DNA of 64,000 bases from Polynucleobacter rarus (GCF_003072505.1 NZ_NTGB01000001.1:1340659-1404658); one strand, 5' to 3'. Numbered from the stretch's first letter, positions 41,671-51,970 are shown. Notes: a model not told the origin generated them from the letters alone. A program made the numbers and translations.

Positions 41671-44127
41671 ATGAGAAAAACTCAATTCCTTCGCCCATTC
41701 ATAAAAATAGGTAAATATTTTTTTGTTATTTTTTCTGTAGTATTTGTTTTAGCAGGTCTGGTCATTGGCTTCTATTTGTTCAGTGCTAAATCATCACCTG
41801 TTGGAAAGGAAATAGTTTCTGGTCTAAGAGATGAAGTATTGATTACATTTGATCAGAGTGATATTCCTCATATTGAAGCAAAATCTTCTTATGATGCATT
41901 GTATTCTTTAGGCTATTTACATGCCAGAGAGCGTGGTTGGCAATTAGAGTTTAACCGGCGTCTAGCCTCCGGTTCTTTATCTGAAATCATCGGGGAAAAA
42001 ACCATCCGAGTTGATCAATTTATTCGAACTCTAGGCATAAGAAATGCCGCAAGAAATCAATATGAATTGCTGCCAAGCGAAACCAAACTTGCCCTAGAGG
42101 CTTATACGAATGGTATTAATGCAGGCTTTGCAGGGCTTGGCTGGGCCTTGCCTACTGAATTTATTTTACTGGGCACTAAGCCAGGCTTGTGGACTCCCAT
42201 CGATAGTATGAGTTGGATGATGATGATGGCACTAGATCTAGGGGATAACTGGTCTAAAGAAGTCATGCGATTGCAACTAGCCAGTATTTTGACCACAGAA
42301 GAAATTTGGCAAATACTGCCACCCTACGAAGATGATCTTCCCGCTACCAACCTCGATTTTGCCAAACTATATAAAGACAAGGGGATTTATCAAAAAGTCA
42401 CAGATAGTAATGAAACTGTTGCCTCCAATTTCTATCATTTGCAAGATGTATTACCAATGGGGCAAGATGGAAAGGGTTCTAACAACTGGGTCATTTCTGG
42501 AGACAAAACAATTTCGGGTAAACCTATTCTCGCCAATGACCCACACTTAGGCTTATCTACCCCCTCCACATGGTATTTTGTACACCTCAAATCAAAAGAG
42601 ATGAATATCATCGGCGGATCTATTCCTGGCCTACCGGGCGTGATTTTAGGACATACACCAAAGGTTGCATGGGGGTTTACTAATACTGCAGCAGATGTCC
42701 AAGATTTATATATCGATCAAATTCAAGCAAATAATCCAAATAAATATGAAACTGCCTCCGGAAGTGAGCTTTTCAAAATCCGCCGGGAAACAATTTCAAT
42801 CAAAGGACAAAAGCCACTCACCATCCTGGTCAGAGAAACGATACATGGTCCAGTAATTTCAGATGTTTATGAGCCCTTGAAAAAATTAATCAATACTGAG
42901 AAGTTTGTAGTAAGTATGAAGTGGACTGCGCTAGATAAAAAAAACCAGTCGATCCTCTCCCTCCTTGCAGTAAATAAGTCAAACTCTTTGGAGGACTTAA
43001 AGAAGGCCTTTAGTAATTTTTATGCCCCAGTTCAAAATATTGTGATGGCAGATGTTGATGGAAATATTGGCTTTATGGTCGCAGGAACCGCTCCCAAAAG
43101 ACTAAAACATTCCGGTATGAGCGGCGTTGCCCCAGTTTTTGGCTGGGAAGTAAAAAATGAGTGGAGCTCCCTCCTTACCCCACAAGAACTACCACAAGAC
43201 TTTTCATCAAACCTCAATTGGATTGCAACTGCAAATCATAAAATACAAAGCGAAAATGTAAATTACACATTAACTGCAGATTGGACGTCCCCCTACCGCT
43301 ATGATCGTATCAACCAACTTTTACAATCTAAAGCAAAACACGATGTCGCATCAAATATGGTTCTTCAAGCTGATACGCTATCCCTTGCGGCAACACCCTT
43401 AATTGAATTACTCAAAGATACTGTAAGTAAAAACGCTTCACGGGAGAGAATTCACCCCTTGATAGAAAATTTTCAAGGTGATATGAAAAGCAATGATAGC
43501 GGCGCATTAATATTTAACGCTTGGGTTGATCAATTAACACGGTTGGTATTTAAACCCAAATTAGGTATATTTTTCGACGATATTTATCATCAAAAAAATC
43601 TTAGAGAGGGTCTTATCCAAATCCTGAATAATAAAGATTCTATTTGGTGCGACGATTCGAAAACACCAAAAATTGAATTGTGTGGTGATCTAAGTCCACA
43701 GGCCTTGAACTTGGCAATAGATTATTTATCAAATCGTTATGGTTCCAATCCTAACTCTTGGAAATGGGGTCAAGCCCATCCGGCAATTAGTCAACATAAC
43801 CCACTCAGTAAAGCTCCACTATTAGGAAAGTTATTTGAATTAAAAGCTCCTTTTCCAGGAGATACTTTTACGATCAATGTTGGACGCATGAATTACAGTA
43901 ATGCAGAGGAGCCTTATGCGACTAATTTAGCTCCTGGGATGAGGGTTATCTACGACTTAAGTAACTTCGATCAATCTGTTTTTATGGGAATCGGGGGGCA
44001 ATCTGGCTGGGTTCAAAGTAAGCGCTATAGAGAATATCTCGGACTGTGGAGTCAAAATAATTACCTTCCGTTATCAATGAACTATTCAAAAGATAACCAA
44101 AGCGTTCTAGTATTAAAATCGAAATAG
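41671..44127 (+). CDS. Penicillin acylase family (Ntn-hydrolase) amidase, membrane-anchored
   Basis: 818 residues. Such enzymes cleave themselves to expose a catalytic N-terminal Ser; here GKGSNNWV places the nucleophile at Ser270, giving an alpha part of about 240 residues and a beta part of about 550. The oxyanion and substrate motifs LANDPHLGL, PGLPGVILGHTPKVAWGFTN and RIHPLIENFQGD-type segments follow. The N-terminus has one uncleaved-looking membrane span (about 13-34), so the enzyme is probably tethered facing the periplasm. Family members deacylate penicillins, cyclic lipopeptides or acyl-homoserine lactones; which applies here is unknown. It stands alone. Confidence 0.9.
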   Translation: MRKTQFLRPFIKIGKYFFVIFSVVFVLAGLVIGFYLFSAKSSPVGKEIVSGLRDEVLITFDQSDIPHIEAKSSYDALYSLGYLHARERGWQLEFNRRLASGSLSEIIGEKTIRVDQFIRTLGIRNAARNQYELLPSETKLALEAYTNGINAGFAGLGWALPTEFILLGTKPGLWTPIDSMSWMMMMALDLGDNWSKEVMRLQLASILTTEEIWQILPPYEDDLPATNLDFAKLYKDKGIYQKVTDSNETVASNFYHLQDVLPMGQDGKGSNNWVISGDKTISGKPILANDPHLGLSTPSTWYFVHLKSKEMNIIGGSIPGLPGVILGHTPKVAWGFTNTAADVQDLYIDQIQANNPNKYETASGSELFKIRRETISIKGQKPLTILVRETIHGPVISDVYEPLKKLINTEKFVVSMKWTALDKKNQSILSLLAVNKSNSLEDLKKAFSNFYAPVQNIVMADVDGNIGFMVAGTAPKRLKHSGMSGVAPVFGWEVKNEWSSLLTPQELPQDFSSNLNWIATANHKIQSENVNYTLTADWTSPYRYDRINQLLQSKAKHDVASNMVLQADTLSLAATPLIELLKDTVSKNASRERIHPLIENFQGDMKSNDSGALIFNAWVDQLTRLVFKPKLGIFFDDIYHQKNLREGLIQILNNKDSIWCDDSKTPKIELCGDLSPQALNLAIDYLSNRYGSNPNSWKWGQAHPAISQHNPLSKAPLLGKLFELKAPFPGDTFTINVGRMNYSNAEEPYATNLAPGMRVIYDLSNFDQSVFMGIGGQSGWVQSKRYREYLGLWSQNNYLPLSMNYSKDNQSVLVLKSK

Positions 44128-44149
44128 GCAAGCTAGGAGATTGGACTCG

Positions 44150-45010
44150 CTAAGCAATTTTCAAATTGGGTAAGCTTAACCACTCTAACAAAAGTTCATT
44201 AATTTCATTCGCTTTTTCGAACTGTACCCAATGCCCTGCTCCAAACATCACTCTAGCCCTAAAATGAGGAAATCTCATTAACGCAATTTCCGCTAGCATT
44301 GCAGGATCGCCAGTAACATCAAATTCACCCCAAATAAGAATGACTTGAGTGGCAGTTGATTCCTTTATTCTTTCCAATTTCTCAAAAAGACCACCTGACC
44401 AAGAAATTTCGCGACTTCTAAAGCGACAGCTTGTACAAGCTCTAGTTTGAATATCAACCGCGTTATCATCAATGACAGATTCGTTATAAATCATGTGCAT
44501 TAATAAATTGTGTCGCATGGCATCATATAAAGCCTTCTGATCATTATTAGCGTAGGCTTCTTTCCAATTAACAAGCTCCCCCCGTGGACGTCGTTCAACA
44601 TGATGGCCCACAGCTCCCAAGATGGCTAGATGCCCTACATGACCCCGAGTGAGGACTAATTGACTACCGACTAGACCACCAAATGAGAAACAGACCACAT
44701 CAATTAACTCATCTGACTTAATCAACTGATGAAGACTACTAATGAGGGGGATTAATAATGCCTCAATAGTATGCTCTGGAGCTTTATCTGATTCGCCAAA
44801 ACCTGGCATATCGGGAATCAACACCCGATATTTTTGAGCAAAAAACTCAATATTTTTTTCCCAGTGCAAGTGATTTCCAAAACCACCATGCAACAGCAAT
44901 AGTGGAGCCCCTGAGCCCAATTCGAACCAAACAACATCACCACTTTCAGTGGCAAGTTGGTGCCTTTTTAATCGACTGGTTAGAGAGTGGGGGTTTTTAG
45001 ATAAGTCCAT
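44150..45010 (-). CDS. Alpha/beta hydrolase
   Basis: 286 residues from the ATG at 45010. A TTG five codons upstream (45025) is an alternative but has no better ribosome site. The fold is recognisable from LLLLHGGFGNHLHWEKN (oxyanion hole), IPDMPGFGESD, the nucleophile elbow VCFSFGG (catalytic Ser), the acid in LIWGEFDVTGDP, and the catalytic His in FGAGHWVQFE. It resembles meta-cleavage-product hydrolases and other catabolic hydrolases. It converges with the acylase gene. Substrate unknown. Confidence 0.87.
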   Translation of the reverse strand: MDLSKNPHSLTSRLKRHQLATESGDVVWFELGSGAPLLLLHGGFGNHLHWEKNIEFFAQKYRVLIPDMPGFGESDKAPEHTIEALLIPLISSLHQLIKSDELIDVVCFSFGGLVGSQLVLTRGHVGHLAILGAVGHHVERRPRGELVNWKEAYANNDQKALYDAMRHNLLMHMIYNESVIDDNAVDIQTRACTSCRFRSREISWSGGLFEKLERIKESTATQVILIWGEFDVTGDPAMLAEIALMRFPHFRARVMFGAGHWVQFEKANEINELLLEWLSLPNLKIA

Positions 45011-45097
45011 AACAATGCAAATCAAGATAAAGACTTATTTTAGTATATCGCTGATTAACTCGTCATAGTTCAATACGACGTTCTAAATGAATAGCAC

Positions 45098-47038
45098 TTA
45101 ATTTGTGAGATTCGGATCAATTACAAATTTTCTTAATGCTTCAAATTGAATTGGTCTAGAGTAGACATACCCCTGTACAAAATCCATACCAACACCATCA
45201 AGTAAGGATAGTTGTTGCGTGTTCTCTACTCCCTCAGAAATAACTTCACAATTAAATTCGTGAGCTAGTTGGGTAATGAACTTACAAATGAGTAAGGATT
45301 TAGAACTTGATTCAATATTGTCGATCAAGGACTTATCAATTTTTAAATAATCAAATGGCAGTTGATTGAGTTGTGAAAGAGAAGAGTACCCAATACCGAA
45401 ATCATCTAAAGCCAATTGAAAGCCGATTGTTTTGAGCTCATGAATTACCGCTAATACTTCCGGCGTAACGTATAGAAGTGCCCCTTCTGTGATTTCTAGA
45501 ACAATTCCGCGAATAGAATTGCCAAAACTCTTCAAATAATCAAAGTATGCAGGGTTTTCTAGACAGTGATTTAAACACTCCGGTGGGAAATTAATACTGA
45601 CTCTAAACTCCATGGAGTTTTCTGATTGCAGAATTTGTAGTTTTTGAATCGACTGTTCTAATACCCAATTAGTTAGTTTGATGATACTGCCATTATTAGT
45701 CGCTAAAGGTATAAAGAGATTCGGTCCCAAAAGTCCTAATTGTGGATGATTCCAACGTAGTAAAGCTTCAACTTTTGAAAAAGTATGGGGATTCCGAAAA
45801 ACAATGGGTTGAAAGAACAATTCAAACTGATTATCCCTAATCGCTTCTTCAATTTCGCTCGCTAGTTTCACCGTTTTTTGTAAATCAGCGGACATTTGAT
45901 GATGAAAATAAATGGGGGAATTGGAGTCTAGTTCAATTGCTTTAAGCAACGCCATATTGGAGTTACTGATCAATTCGTCAACATTTTTACCATCCTCGGG
46001 CCAAATAGCGATTCCTACTCTTTGAATCGTAAGTAAGGACTCATTTTTAATGTCAAAACTTGCTTGGAAATTAGCGAATAATTTTTGAAGATTGGCTTCC
46101 GAAGCCTCTTCTAAGAGAGATTGATGTAAGACACCAACAAACTCACCTTTTGAAGTTCTAGCTGTCAGTTCTGGTCTTAAAAACTGACCTAATTTAATAA
46201 CTAAATTATCCAAAATAAAATCATCGAACTTGCTGTTATTGATGATTAGAAATTCATCGAGTTGTAAGATTCTGATACTACACAATACTAGAGTCTCATC
46301 TGGGTGATTAGCTGCGTAATTACTTAATTCTTTTTTTAAGGAATTAGGCGTTAATAAACCAGTTTGAAAATCTCTCGATAAAGCATCATTTCTTTCTTTC
46401 GTAATTTCGATCACATTCAGCGAGAGTCGAGATGATAACTCTCTCAAGTTATCTAAAATCATGGCCGTTTTAGAACCTAAAAAAGCTCTCTCACGCTTTA
46501 CAACCTGCATAATCAAGACCACTGTTACAAAATCGATTAACATCCTAGCGGATTGTTTTTCATCAATTATTGAAGTGAATAAAGTGAATGTAGCCAAACC
46601 AATTAATCCAACATTGAATATTAGTGACCACCTCGGATTAATCATGATAGATATCAAGACTAATAATGAAGGTAAATAAAAGAGAGGTCCAGTTTCATTG
46701 AAAATGATTGCTAAGACATAGAAAAAAATGCATGTCAGCGTTACGATGAATCCAACACCTTGATTAAATTGAAGTTTTTTAAACTTTAACAATGCTAATA
46801 AGGTAACTAAGCTAAGAGTAAGACTGCCAGCAAGAATGATACTGCTTTGAATCTCTAATTGAAGCGTAGAGGCAAGGATACAAATCACTATAAAAGCAAT
46901 AATAAACAAGATGCTGATAACGCTCAGGGCTTGTTCTCTAATTTGAAATTGACCTTGATGAAGATTTCGCAGTAAACCAGACAGACTTTCGGCTTCTTTG
47001 ATTAATTGTTCTTGTGTATCTTTACTAAAGTTTTTCAA
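45098..47038 (-). CDS. Membrane EAL-domain c-di-GMP phosphodiesterase with degenerate GGDEF
   Basis: 646 residues. Five or six membrane spans occupy about 40-175 with no recognised sensor domain. A GGDEF-like domain follows (about 215-370) in which the active-site motif reads TSKGEF near residue 293, so cyclase activity is unlikely. The EAL domain (about 385-640) keeps EALLRW near 424, LEITEGAL, DDFGIGYSS near 541, LKIDKSLI and SEGVEN near 598, so phosphodiesterase activity is likely. The GGDEF domain may bind GTP as an allosteric input. Single gene. Confidence 0.9.
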   Translation of the reverse strand: MKNFSKDTQEQLIKEAESLSGLLRNLHQGQFQIREQALSVISILFIIAFIVICILASTLQLEIQSSIILAGSLTLSLVTLLALLKFKKLQFNQGVGFIVTLTCIFFYVLAIIFNETGPLFYLPSLLVLISIMINPRWSLIFNVGLIGLATFTLFTSIIDEKQSARMLIDFVTVVLIMQVVKRERAFLGSKTAMILDNLRELSSRLSLNVIEITKERNDALSRDFQTGLLTPNSLKKELSNYAANHPDETLVLCSIRILQLDEFLIINNSKFDDFILDNLVIKLGQFLRPELTARTSKGEFVGVLHQSLLEEASEANLQKLFANFQASFDIKNESLLTIQRVGIAIWPEDGKNVDELISNSNMALLKAIELDSNSPIYFHHQMSADLQKTVKLASEIEEAIRDNQFELFFQPIVFRNPHTFSKVEALLRWNHPQLGLLGPNLFIPLATNNGSIIKLTNWVLEQSIQKLQILQSENSMEFRVSINFPPECLNHCLENPAYFDYLKSFGNSIRGIVLEITEGALLYVTPEVLAVIHELKTIGFQLALDDFGIGYSSLSQLNQLPFDYLKIDKSLIDNIESSSKSLLICKFITQLAHEFNCEVISEGVENTQQLSLLDGVGMDFVQGYVYSRPIQFEALRKFVIDPNLTN

Positions 47039-47357
47039 TTGTTTTGGTCACAAATAATGATTTTGATACAAATGGAGATATAACTATAAATATCTAATAT
47101 AAAGTTTTGAATTTAATCAGAATTTCACATAGGCTCATTATTTTCTACTCACAAGAGCCTGTCAATCATTTTTAAGCTTTTAATGGCTTTTACAACAAAG
47201 AAATTTGAATAAATTCAAGTAAATGCAGAAATTTAGCTTGAAATTCTCATTCCTTAGTTAAGTATAATAACTATAACTTTCATTGAGTAATCTATTGACT
47301 TGCTGAAGAGAGTTGATCATCTAATTTTGCACATGCTTGGTGCGCAGACATGAACGC
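47039..47357. other. Intergenic region, no feature recognised
   Basis: 319 AT-rich bases between the EAL protein (upstream side) and the 3' end of recQ. It must hold the promoter of the EAL gene and the end of recQ transcription. I see no RNA gene, strong hairpin or convincing ORF. Confidence 0.5.
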
Positions 47358-49208
47358 TTATTCAGAATCATCCAAGCTAGACTTTATGACCTGAATAAAT
47401 TGCTGACCATACTTTTCTAATTTTGCTTGCCCCACACCACTTAACCTTTCAAATTGTGCAAGAGTTGTCGGGGTCTGCTTCATCATTTCGAGTAGGGTAC
47501 TATCATGAAATATGACATAAGGAGGCACACCCTGCTCACGAGCTAATTCGGTACGTTGTGCTTTCAAAGCAATAAAAAGTTTTTCCTCAGTAGAACTTGC
47601 CACTTCATGATTGCTCTTTTTAGGACTTGCTCCTTTAGCAATTTGACTTTTGGTTTTTCCAGCATCGCGTCGTAGCCAAATTTCCTTTTCACCTCTTAAG
47701 ATGGGTAAGGCCATATCATCAACCAACTGTAGACCGCCGTACAAGGCAATATCAGCATTTAGGTATCCAGCAGCGACTAGCTGACGGTAGACACTATTCC
47801 ACTGCCCTTGACTAAGTTCCTTACCAATACCAAAGGTACTTACCCGATCATGTTGAAACTCTTTGACTTTATTGGTTTCTTTGCCAAGAAGCACATCAAT
47901 TAGATGCGTGACTCCAAATCGTTGTCCAGTTCTATATACACAAGATAAGGCCTTTTGCACTTCGCGAGTAGCTAACCAAGTTGATACTGGCTCTAAACAA
48001 TTATCACAATGGCCACAGCCCCCAGGATGATCTTCCCCAAAATATCGCAAAATACTTTGATGACGACAAGTGATTGATTCGCAGTATCCTAATAAAGCAT
48101 TCAGCTTTTGACGCTCTACTCTCTTACGTTCTTCGGAAGCTTCTCCAGAATCCACCATTTGCCGAAGGCTTACCACATCGCCAAAACCGTAAGCCATCCA
48201 AGCATTAGCAGGTAGACCATCGCGACCAGCTCTGCCCGTCTCCTGATAATAGCCTTCCATACTTTTAGGCAAATCAAGGTGGGCAACAAAACGAACATTG
48301 GGTTTATCAATGCCCATTCCAAAAGCAACAGTAGCGACCATAATGACTCCCTCTTCCCTCAGAAAACGGCCCTGATTAAAATCGCGTACCTGTGAGCTTA
48401 AGCCAGCATGATAAGGCATAGCATCCCATCCACGGTCTTTTAACCACTGAGCAGTTTCGTCCACGCTACGTCTCGAGAGACAATAGATAATCCCTGAATC
48501 TTGTGGATGTTCTGCTTCTAAAAATGTTTCTAACTGATCTTTAATTCGGTCTTTTTGAAGAACCCGATAACGAATGTTCGGTCGATCAAAGCTAGATACA
48601 AACTGTTGCGCAGACTCTAAAGACAAACGCTCAATAATCTCTGCTCGGGTTGGGGCATCAGCTGTTGCTGTTAGAGCCACTCTGGGAACTTTGGGATAAC
48701 GTTCACGTAAGACGGTTAACTGTCGATACTCAGGACGAAAATCATGCCCCCATTGGGATACGCAGTGTGCTTCATCAATCGCAAATAAAGCAATTTTTGA
48801 CATCGAATTCAATCGATCTAATAGCGATAAGAAATTGGTATTTAGTAATCGCTCGGGAGCAACATAGATCAAATCTAACTCACCCGCCAATAGTTGTCTT
48901 GTAACGTGTTGAGCTGTGTCGAAATCCAAACTAGAGTTCAAGAATGCAGCGCGTACACCTAGTTGTTTCAGGGCATCCACTTGATTTTGCATTAAGGCAA
49001 TTAATGGCGAAACAACAACACCGACCCCTGACCGCACCAATGAAGGAATTTGATAGCAAATAGATTTACCGGCACCAGTAGGCATCAGTACTAAGGCATC
49101 ACCCCCTTGCACAATATGCTGAACAATCGTTTCCTGGACCCCGCGAAATTTTTCGAAGCCAAAAACATTTAGTAATACTTGATGAATTTTATCCATAGTT
49201 TGAAACAC
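47358..49208 (-). CDS. recQ: ATP-dependent DNA helicase RecQ
   Basis: 616 residues, a 3'-5' helicase of recombination and fork repair. Walker A PTGAGKS near residue 39, DEAH box [19 protein letters not shown] near 140, motif [26 protein letters not shown] and the arginine-finger motif [10 protein letters not shown]. The RQC zinc site uses cysteines in [11 protein letters not shown] and GGCGHCDNC (about 372-400). A C-terminal HRDC domain is at about 530-605 ([20 protein letters not shown]). Full length. Transcribed alone. Confidence 0.96.
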   Translation of the reverse strand: MFQTMDKIHQVLLNVFGFEKFRGVQETIVQHIVQGGDALVLMPTGAGKSICYQIPSLVRSGVGVVVSPLIALMQNQVDALKQLGVRAAFLNSSLDFDTAQHVTRQLLAGELDLIYVAPERLLNTNFLSLLDRLNSMSKIALFAIDEAHCVSQWGHDFRPEYRQLTVLRERYPKVPRVALTATADAPTRAEIIERLSLESAQQFVSSFDRPNIRYRVLQKDRIKDQLETFLEAEHPQDSGIIYCLSRRSVDETAQWLKDRGWDAMPYHAGLSSQVRDFNQGRFLREEGVIMVATVAFGMGIDKPNVRFVAHLDLPKSMEGYYQETGRAGRDGLPANAWMAYGFGDVVSLRQMVDSGEASEERKRVERQKLNALLGYCESITCRHQSILRYFGEDHPGGCGHCDNCLEPVSTWLATREVQKALSCVYRTGQRFGVTHLIDVLLGKETNKVKEFQHDRVSTFGIGKELSQGQWNSVYRQLVAAGYLNADIALYGGLQLVDDMALPILRGEKEIWLRRDAGKTKSQIAKGASPKKSNHEVASSTEEKLFIALKAQRTELAREQGVPPYVIFHDSTLLEMMKQTPTTLAQFERLSGVGQAKLEKYGQQFIQVIKSSLDDSE

Positions 49209-49527
49209 TGAAAACCAAATGTTCGATATCTAAATACAAGTTATGTTCTACAAATATCTACTTGGATTGAGCTTAAATCAATCCAAAAAATGATAACTGT
49301 AGTTTGGGGAGTTGAATGAACGGTTAGAGAAAAACATTCTTAACGAATAACCAATTAACAGTTCCTATTATATTTAGTTATTCAAAAAGCACAATTTACA
49401 ACAGTTTGGTAAGTAATTAGTTTGCGGCTTTATCGGCCATCCTCTTAACAAAAGAAATTTTTATGTGGTTCAGAAAAAGCCAAAACCTCTATAAGGAAAT
49501 GCAATGCTTTTTAGTTTTTGAAGTTAT
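49209..49527. other. Intergenic region with a hairpin upstream of recQ
   Basis: 319 bases between recQ and the small lipoprotein gene. TTGGATTGA (49262-49270) pairs perfectly with TCAATCCAA (49278-49286) around a seven-base loop, 54 bases before the recQ start. It could end the lipoprotein transcript or control recQ. A 25-codon reading frame near 49462 lacks a ribosome site and was not called. Confidence 0.5.
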
Positions 49528-49698
49528 TTACCAACGATAGTATCTGTGATGAGGAGTATATCGGTAAGCCTGATGATATTCATACCAATAAGTAGGATAT
49601 GGCTTGTAATAAGCTCGAGGATATTCACTTGAAACTGGGTAACTGACACAACCAGTAATGGAAGCTGTAAGTACTAAAACAATCAAGAACTTTTTCAT
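49528..49698 (-). CDS. Small Tyr/Pro-rich lipoprotein
   Basis: 56 residues. GGGAGG lies six bases before the ATG at 49698, an excellent ribosome site; an adjacent ATG at 49701 is too close. A lipoprotein signal (MKKFLIVLVLTASITGC) ends in the lipobox ITGC at Cys17. The mature part is dominated by Tyr, Pro, Arg and His (for example YYKPYPTYWYEYHQAYRY). It should be membrane-anchored on the periplasmic side. No family recognised, though short lipoproteins with such tails occur widely in Burkholderiales. Confidence 0.72.
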   Translation of the reverse strand: MKKFLIVLVLTASITGCVSYPVSSEYPRAYYKPYPTYWYEYHQAYRYTPHHRYYRW

Positions 49699-49992
49699 CA
49701 TTAACCTCCCATATTTTTATCTTTAACGGGTTAGCGCAAAAAAAGGTTTACAAAAAATTGAAGGCTACTCTAAATTTATTAGGAGCGAGGTGAATAAGGT
49801 CCGTCCATGGAGAACCTATCTATGGTTACCTGCTAGCCAAGTGATCTTTTAATTCGGATTCAAAGACCATTAAAGGCATTGGCTCGCTTGTGATAAAAGC
49901 TCTTAAGGTGTTTTATGAAACTGAGTAATCACAAGAAGGTGTAGAATATTTTTAGATAAACGTAAGCCTAATTTCAGAAGGTAAAAATGTAG
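49699..49992. other. Divergent intergenic region with a possible 20-codon leader ORF
   Basis: 294 bases holding promoters for the lipoprotein (leftward) and the Bug receptor (rightward). A GTG at 49790 with AGGAG four bases upstream opens a 20-codon frame to 49852, containing two Trp codons and read toward the Bug receptor. It may be a leader peptide or chance. No riboswitch was recognised. Confidence 0.3.
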
Positions 49993-50976
49993 ATGAGCGC
50001 CAAATCCATAGAAAGATTAATTGGTTTTTTTCTCCTATTACTTGCTTCTTTTACTCAAGCGCAAAATGTTGAGACGAATTACCCCAATAAACCAATCCGG
50101 ATTATTATTCCTCAAAGTTCGGGATCAGCAACAGATACCTTAATTCGTCTCATTGCTCCTAAATTAACTGAGCAACTGGGACAACCACTTATCTTAGAAA
50201 ACAAATTAGGTGCAGGCGGAATTATTGGGGCAGACTATGTTGCTAAATCTGCACCTGATGGATATACCCTATTAATTGGGGCAACCTCTTGGATTACGAT
50301 TGCCCCCCACGTCTATAGCAAATTAAGTTATGACGCACAAAAAGATTTAGCTCCGGTTTCTATTTTTGCAGTTGGTCAAAACGTATTAGCAGTTGCAGCA
50401 ACATCACCGTCGATGAACGTCAAAGATTTAGTTGCGAGTATGAAAATCAATCCCAATAGTTTGAATATGGCCTCTGCAGGAATTGGATCAACCAGCCATT
50501 TAGCAGGTGAAATGTTGACATCCATGGCAAATGTATCTGCGGTACATGTTCCTTATAAAGGGGCTGGACCTTCAGTGATGTCTTTATTATCAGGTGAATC
50601 ACAGTGGGTTTTTACACCAATGCAAGGACCCATTGCATTGATTAGGTCAGGTAGGTTAAGAGCACTTGCTGTGGGCGGAAATGTTCGTTCAGCAATTTTG
50701 CCAGACGTACCAACTGTGAAAGAGGCTGGCATTGAGGGCTACGAGATGAAAAATTGGTATGGCTTACTCGCGCCTGCAGGAACTCCTAAAGCCATTATTG
50801 ATAAATTAAATGCTGCAATTGTCAAAGTGGTTAGTACACCAGAAATTAAAGAACAATTTTATGCACAAGGATCTGAGCCCACATCAAACTCACCTCAGGA
50901 GTTTAGTCAGTTTATTCGTGAAGAAACAGAACGGATGTCAAAAGTAGTAAAAAAAGCTGGTATTAAGATCGAATAA
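49993..50976 (+). CDS. Bug-family (TctC-type) periplasmic solute receptor
   Basis: 327 residues; signal peptide about 1-23 (FTQAQN), then PNKPIRIIIPQSSGSATDTLIRLIAPKL, LILENKLGAGGIIGADYVAKSAPDGYTLLIG and VHVPYKGAGPSVMSLLSGE, all Bug hallmarks. The usual PGG of the ligand loop reads QSSGSATD here, which may alter ligand choice. It heads a three-gene operon with an oxidoreductase (13 bases on) and an amidohydrolase, suggesting capture of the compound those enzymes process. Confidence 0.92.
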   Translation: MSAKSIERLIGFFLLLLASFTQAQNVETNYPNKPIRIIIPQSSGSATDTLIRLIAPKLTEQLGQPLILENKLGAGGIIGADYVAKSAPDGYTLLIGATSWITIAPHVYSKLSYDAQKDLAPVSIFAVGQNVLAVAATSPSMNVKDLVASMKINPNSLNMASAGIGSTSHLAGEMLTSMANVSAVHVPYKGAGPSVMSLLSGESQWVFTPMQGPIALIRSGRLRALAVGGNVRSAILPDVPTVKEAGIEGYEMKNWYGLLAPAGTPKAIIDKLNAAIVKVVSTPEIKEQFYAQGSEPTSNSPQEFSQFIREETERMSKVVKKAGIKIE

Positions 50977-50989
50977 ATAAGGAAGAATC

Positions 50990-51967
50990 ATGCAAGCATT
51001 ACGATTTAATCAAACTGGAGATTTAAATAATTTAGAGCTAGTTGAAATGCCTATCCCATCTTTAGGTAAAGATGAGGTTTTAATTGAAGTTAAAGCAGGA
51101 CGGTTGAATAGAAACGATATATCTAACGTAATGGGTCGACTACCATATACAACCATTCCAAGAACTCCGGGTCGTGATTATTCTGGGATTATTCAGCAAG
51201 GTCCTGCCGAACTCATTGGTAAAGAAGTTTGGGGAACGGGCAAAGAAAATGGCTTTATTCAAGACGGTAGTCACGCTGCTTATATGAAAGTTCATCAAAG
51301 TGCGATTTCGCTGAAGCCACAAGCCTTGTCTTTTGTTGAGGCGGCTAATTGCGGGACTCCCTATATAACTGCTTGGGGAGCTATTCAATCGTGTCATGTA
51401 AAAGAAAGGACGCGAATCGTTATTATTGGTGCAAATGGCGCGGTTGGTAATGCTGCTGTAGAGTTAGCCAAAAAAAATAAAGCTACTGTGTTAGGTTTGG
51501 TGCGTAAAGAAGAACATCTAGCGACTATAAAAGAACAAGAAATATTTGCAGATCTCTTACCAAATACTGCTGATGAGAAAGCATTAAAAAGCCTAATTTG
51601 GAAATACTTTCCAGAAGGGCCTGATGTGATTTTTGACACCACTGGCCATTGGTTACCTGGTTCAATATCCGCAATAGGTAAATTTGGTCAAGTTGCAGTA
51701 ATCGTTGCTCCAGGGAATGGACAAGTCACGATTTCAGTTAGGGATTTATATCGAAATGGGGCAAGTATTATCGGAGTAAATTCTTTACTCTATTCAGGGA
51801 GTGAATGTGCAGCCATCTTTGATGGTCTTGCGAAAGATTTTGATCAACACCTACTGCACCCACCTCAACATATACAAACCCATGCACTAAAAAATGCCAT
51901 TGAGGTTTATAAAGCTGTTCAAGATGGATTAGCAAATGGTATGCATGTATTTATTCCTGAGAACTAA
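50990..51967 (+). CDS. Zinc-free MDR-family oxidoreductase (quinone reductase-like)
   Basis: 325 residues of the medium-chain dehydrogenase/reductase superfamily. The N-terminal GroES-like domain has NRNDISNVMGRLPYTTIPRTPGRDYSG, and the cofactor domain has VVIIGANGAVGNAAVELAKK (residues about 141-160) for NAD(P)H. The structural-zinc cysteine cluster is absent, pointing to quinone-reductase or enoyl-reductase-like members. AAGGAAG before the ATG is a good ribosome site. Middle gene of the operon; the amidohydrolase ATG comes 3 bases after its stop. Confidence 0.86.
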   Translation: MQALRFNQTGDLNNLELVEMPIPSLGKDEVLIEVKAGRLNRNDISNVMGRLPYTTIPRTPGRDYSGIIQQGPAELIGKEVWGTGKENGFIQDGSHAAYMKVHQSAISLKPQALSFVEAANCGTPYITAWGAIQSCHVKERTRIVIIGANGAVGNAAVELAKKNKATVLGLVRKEEHLATIKEQEIFADLLPNTADEKALKSLIWKYFPEGPDVIFDTTGHWLPGSISAIGKFGQVAVIVAPGNGQVTISVRDLYRNGASIIGVNSLLYSGSECAAIFDGLAKDFDQHLLHPPQHIQTHALKNAIEVYKAVQDGLANGMHVFIPEN

Positions 51968-51970
51968 CAT

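Noticed and set aside
49462-49539. A 25-codon frame upstream of recQ
   Set aside because: No ribosome binding site and it overlaps the end of the well-supported small lipoprotein gene.
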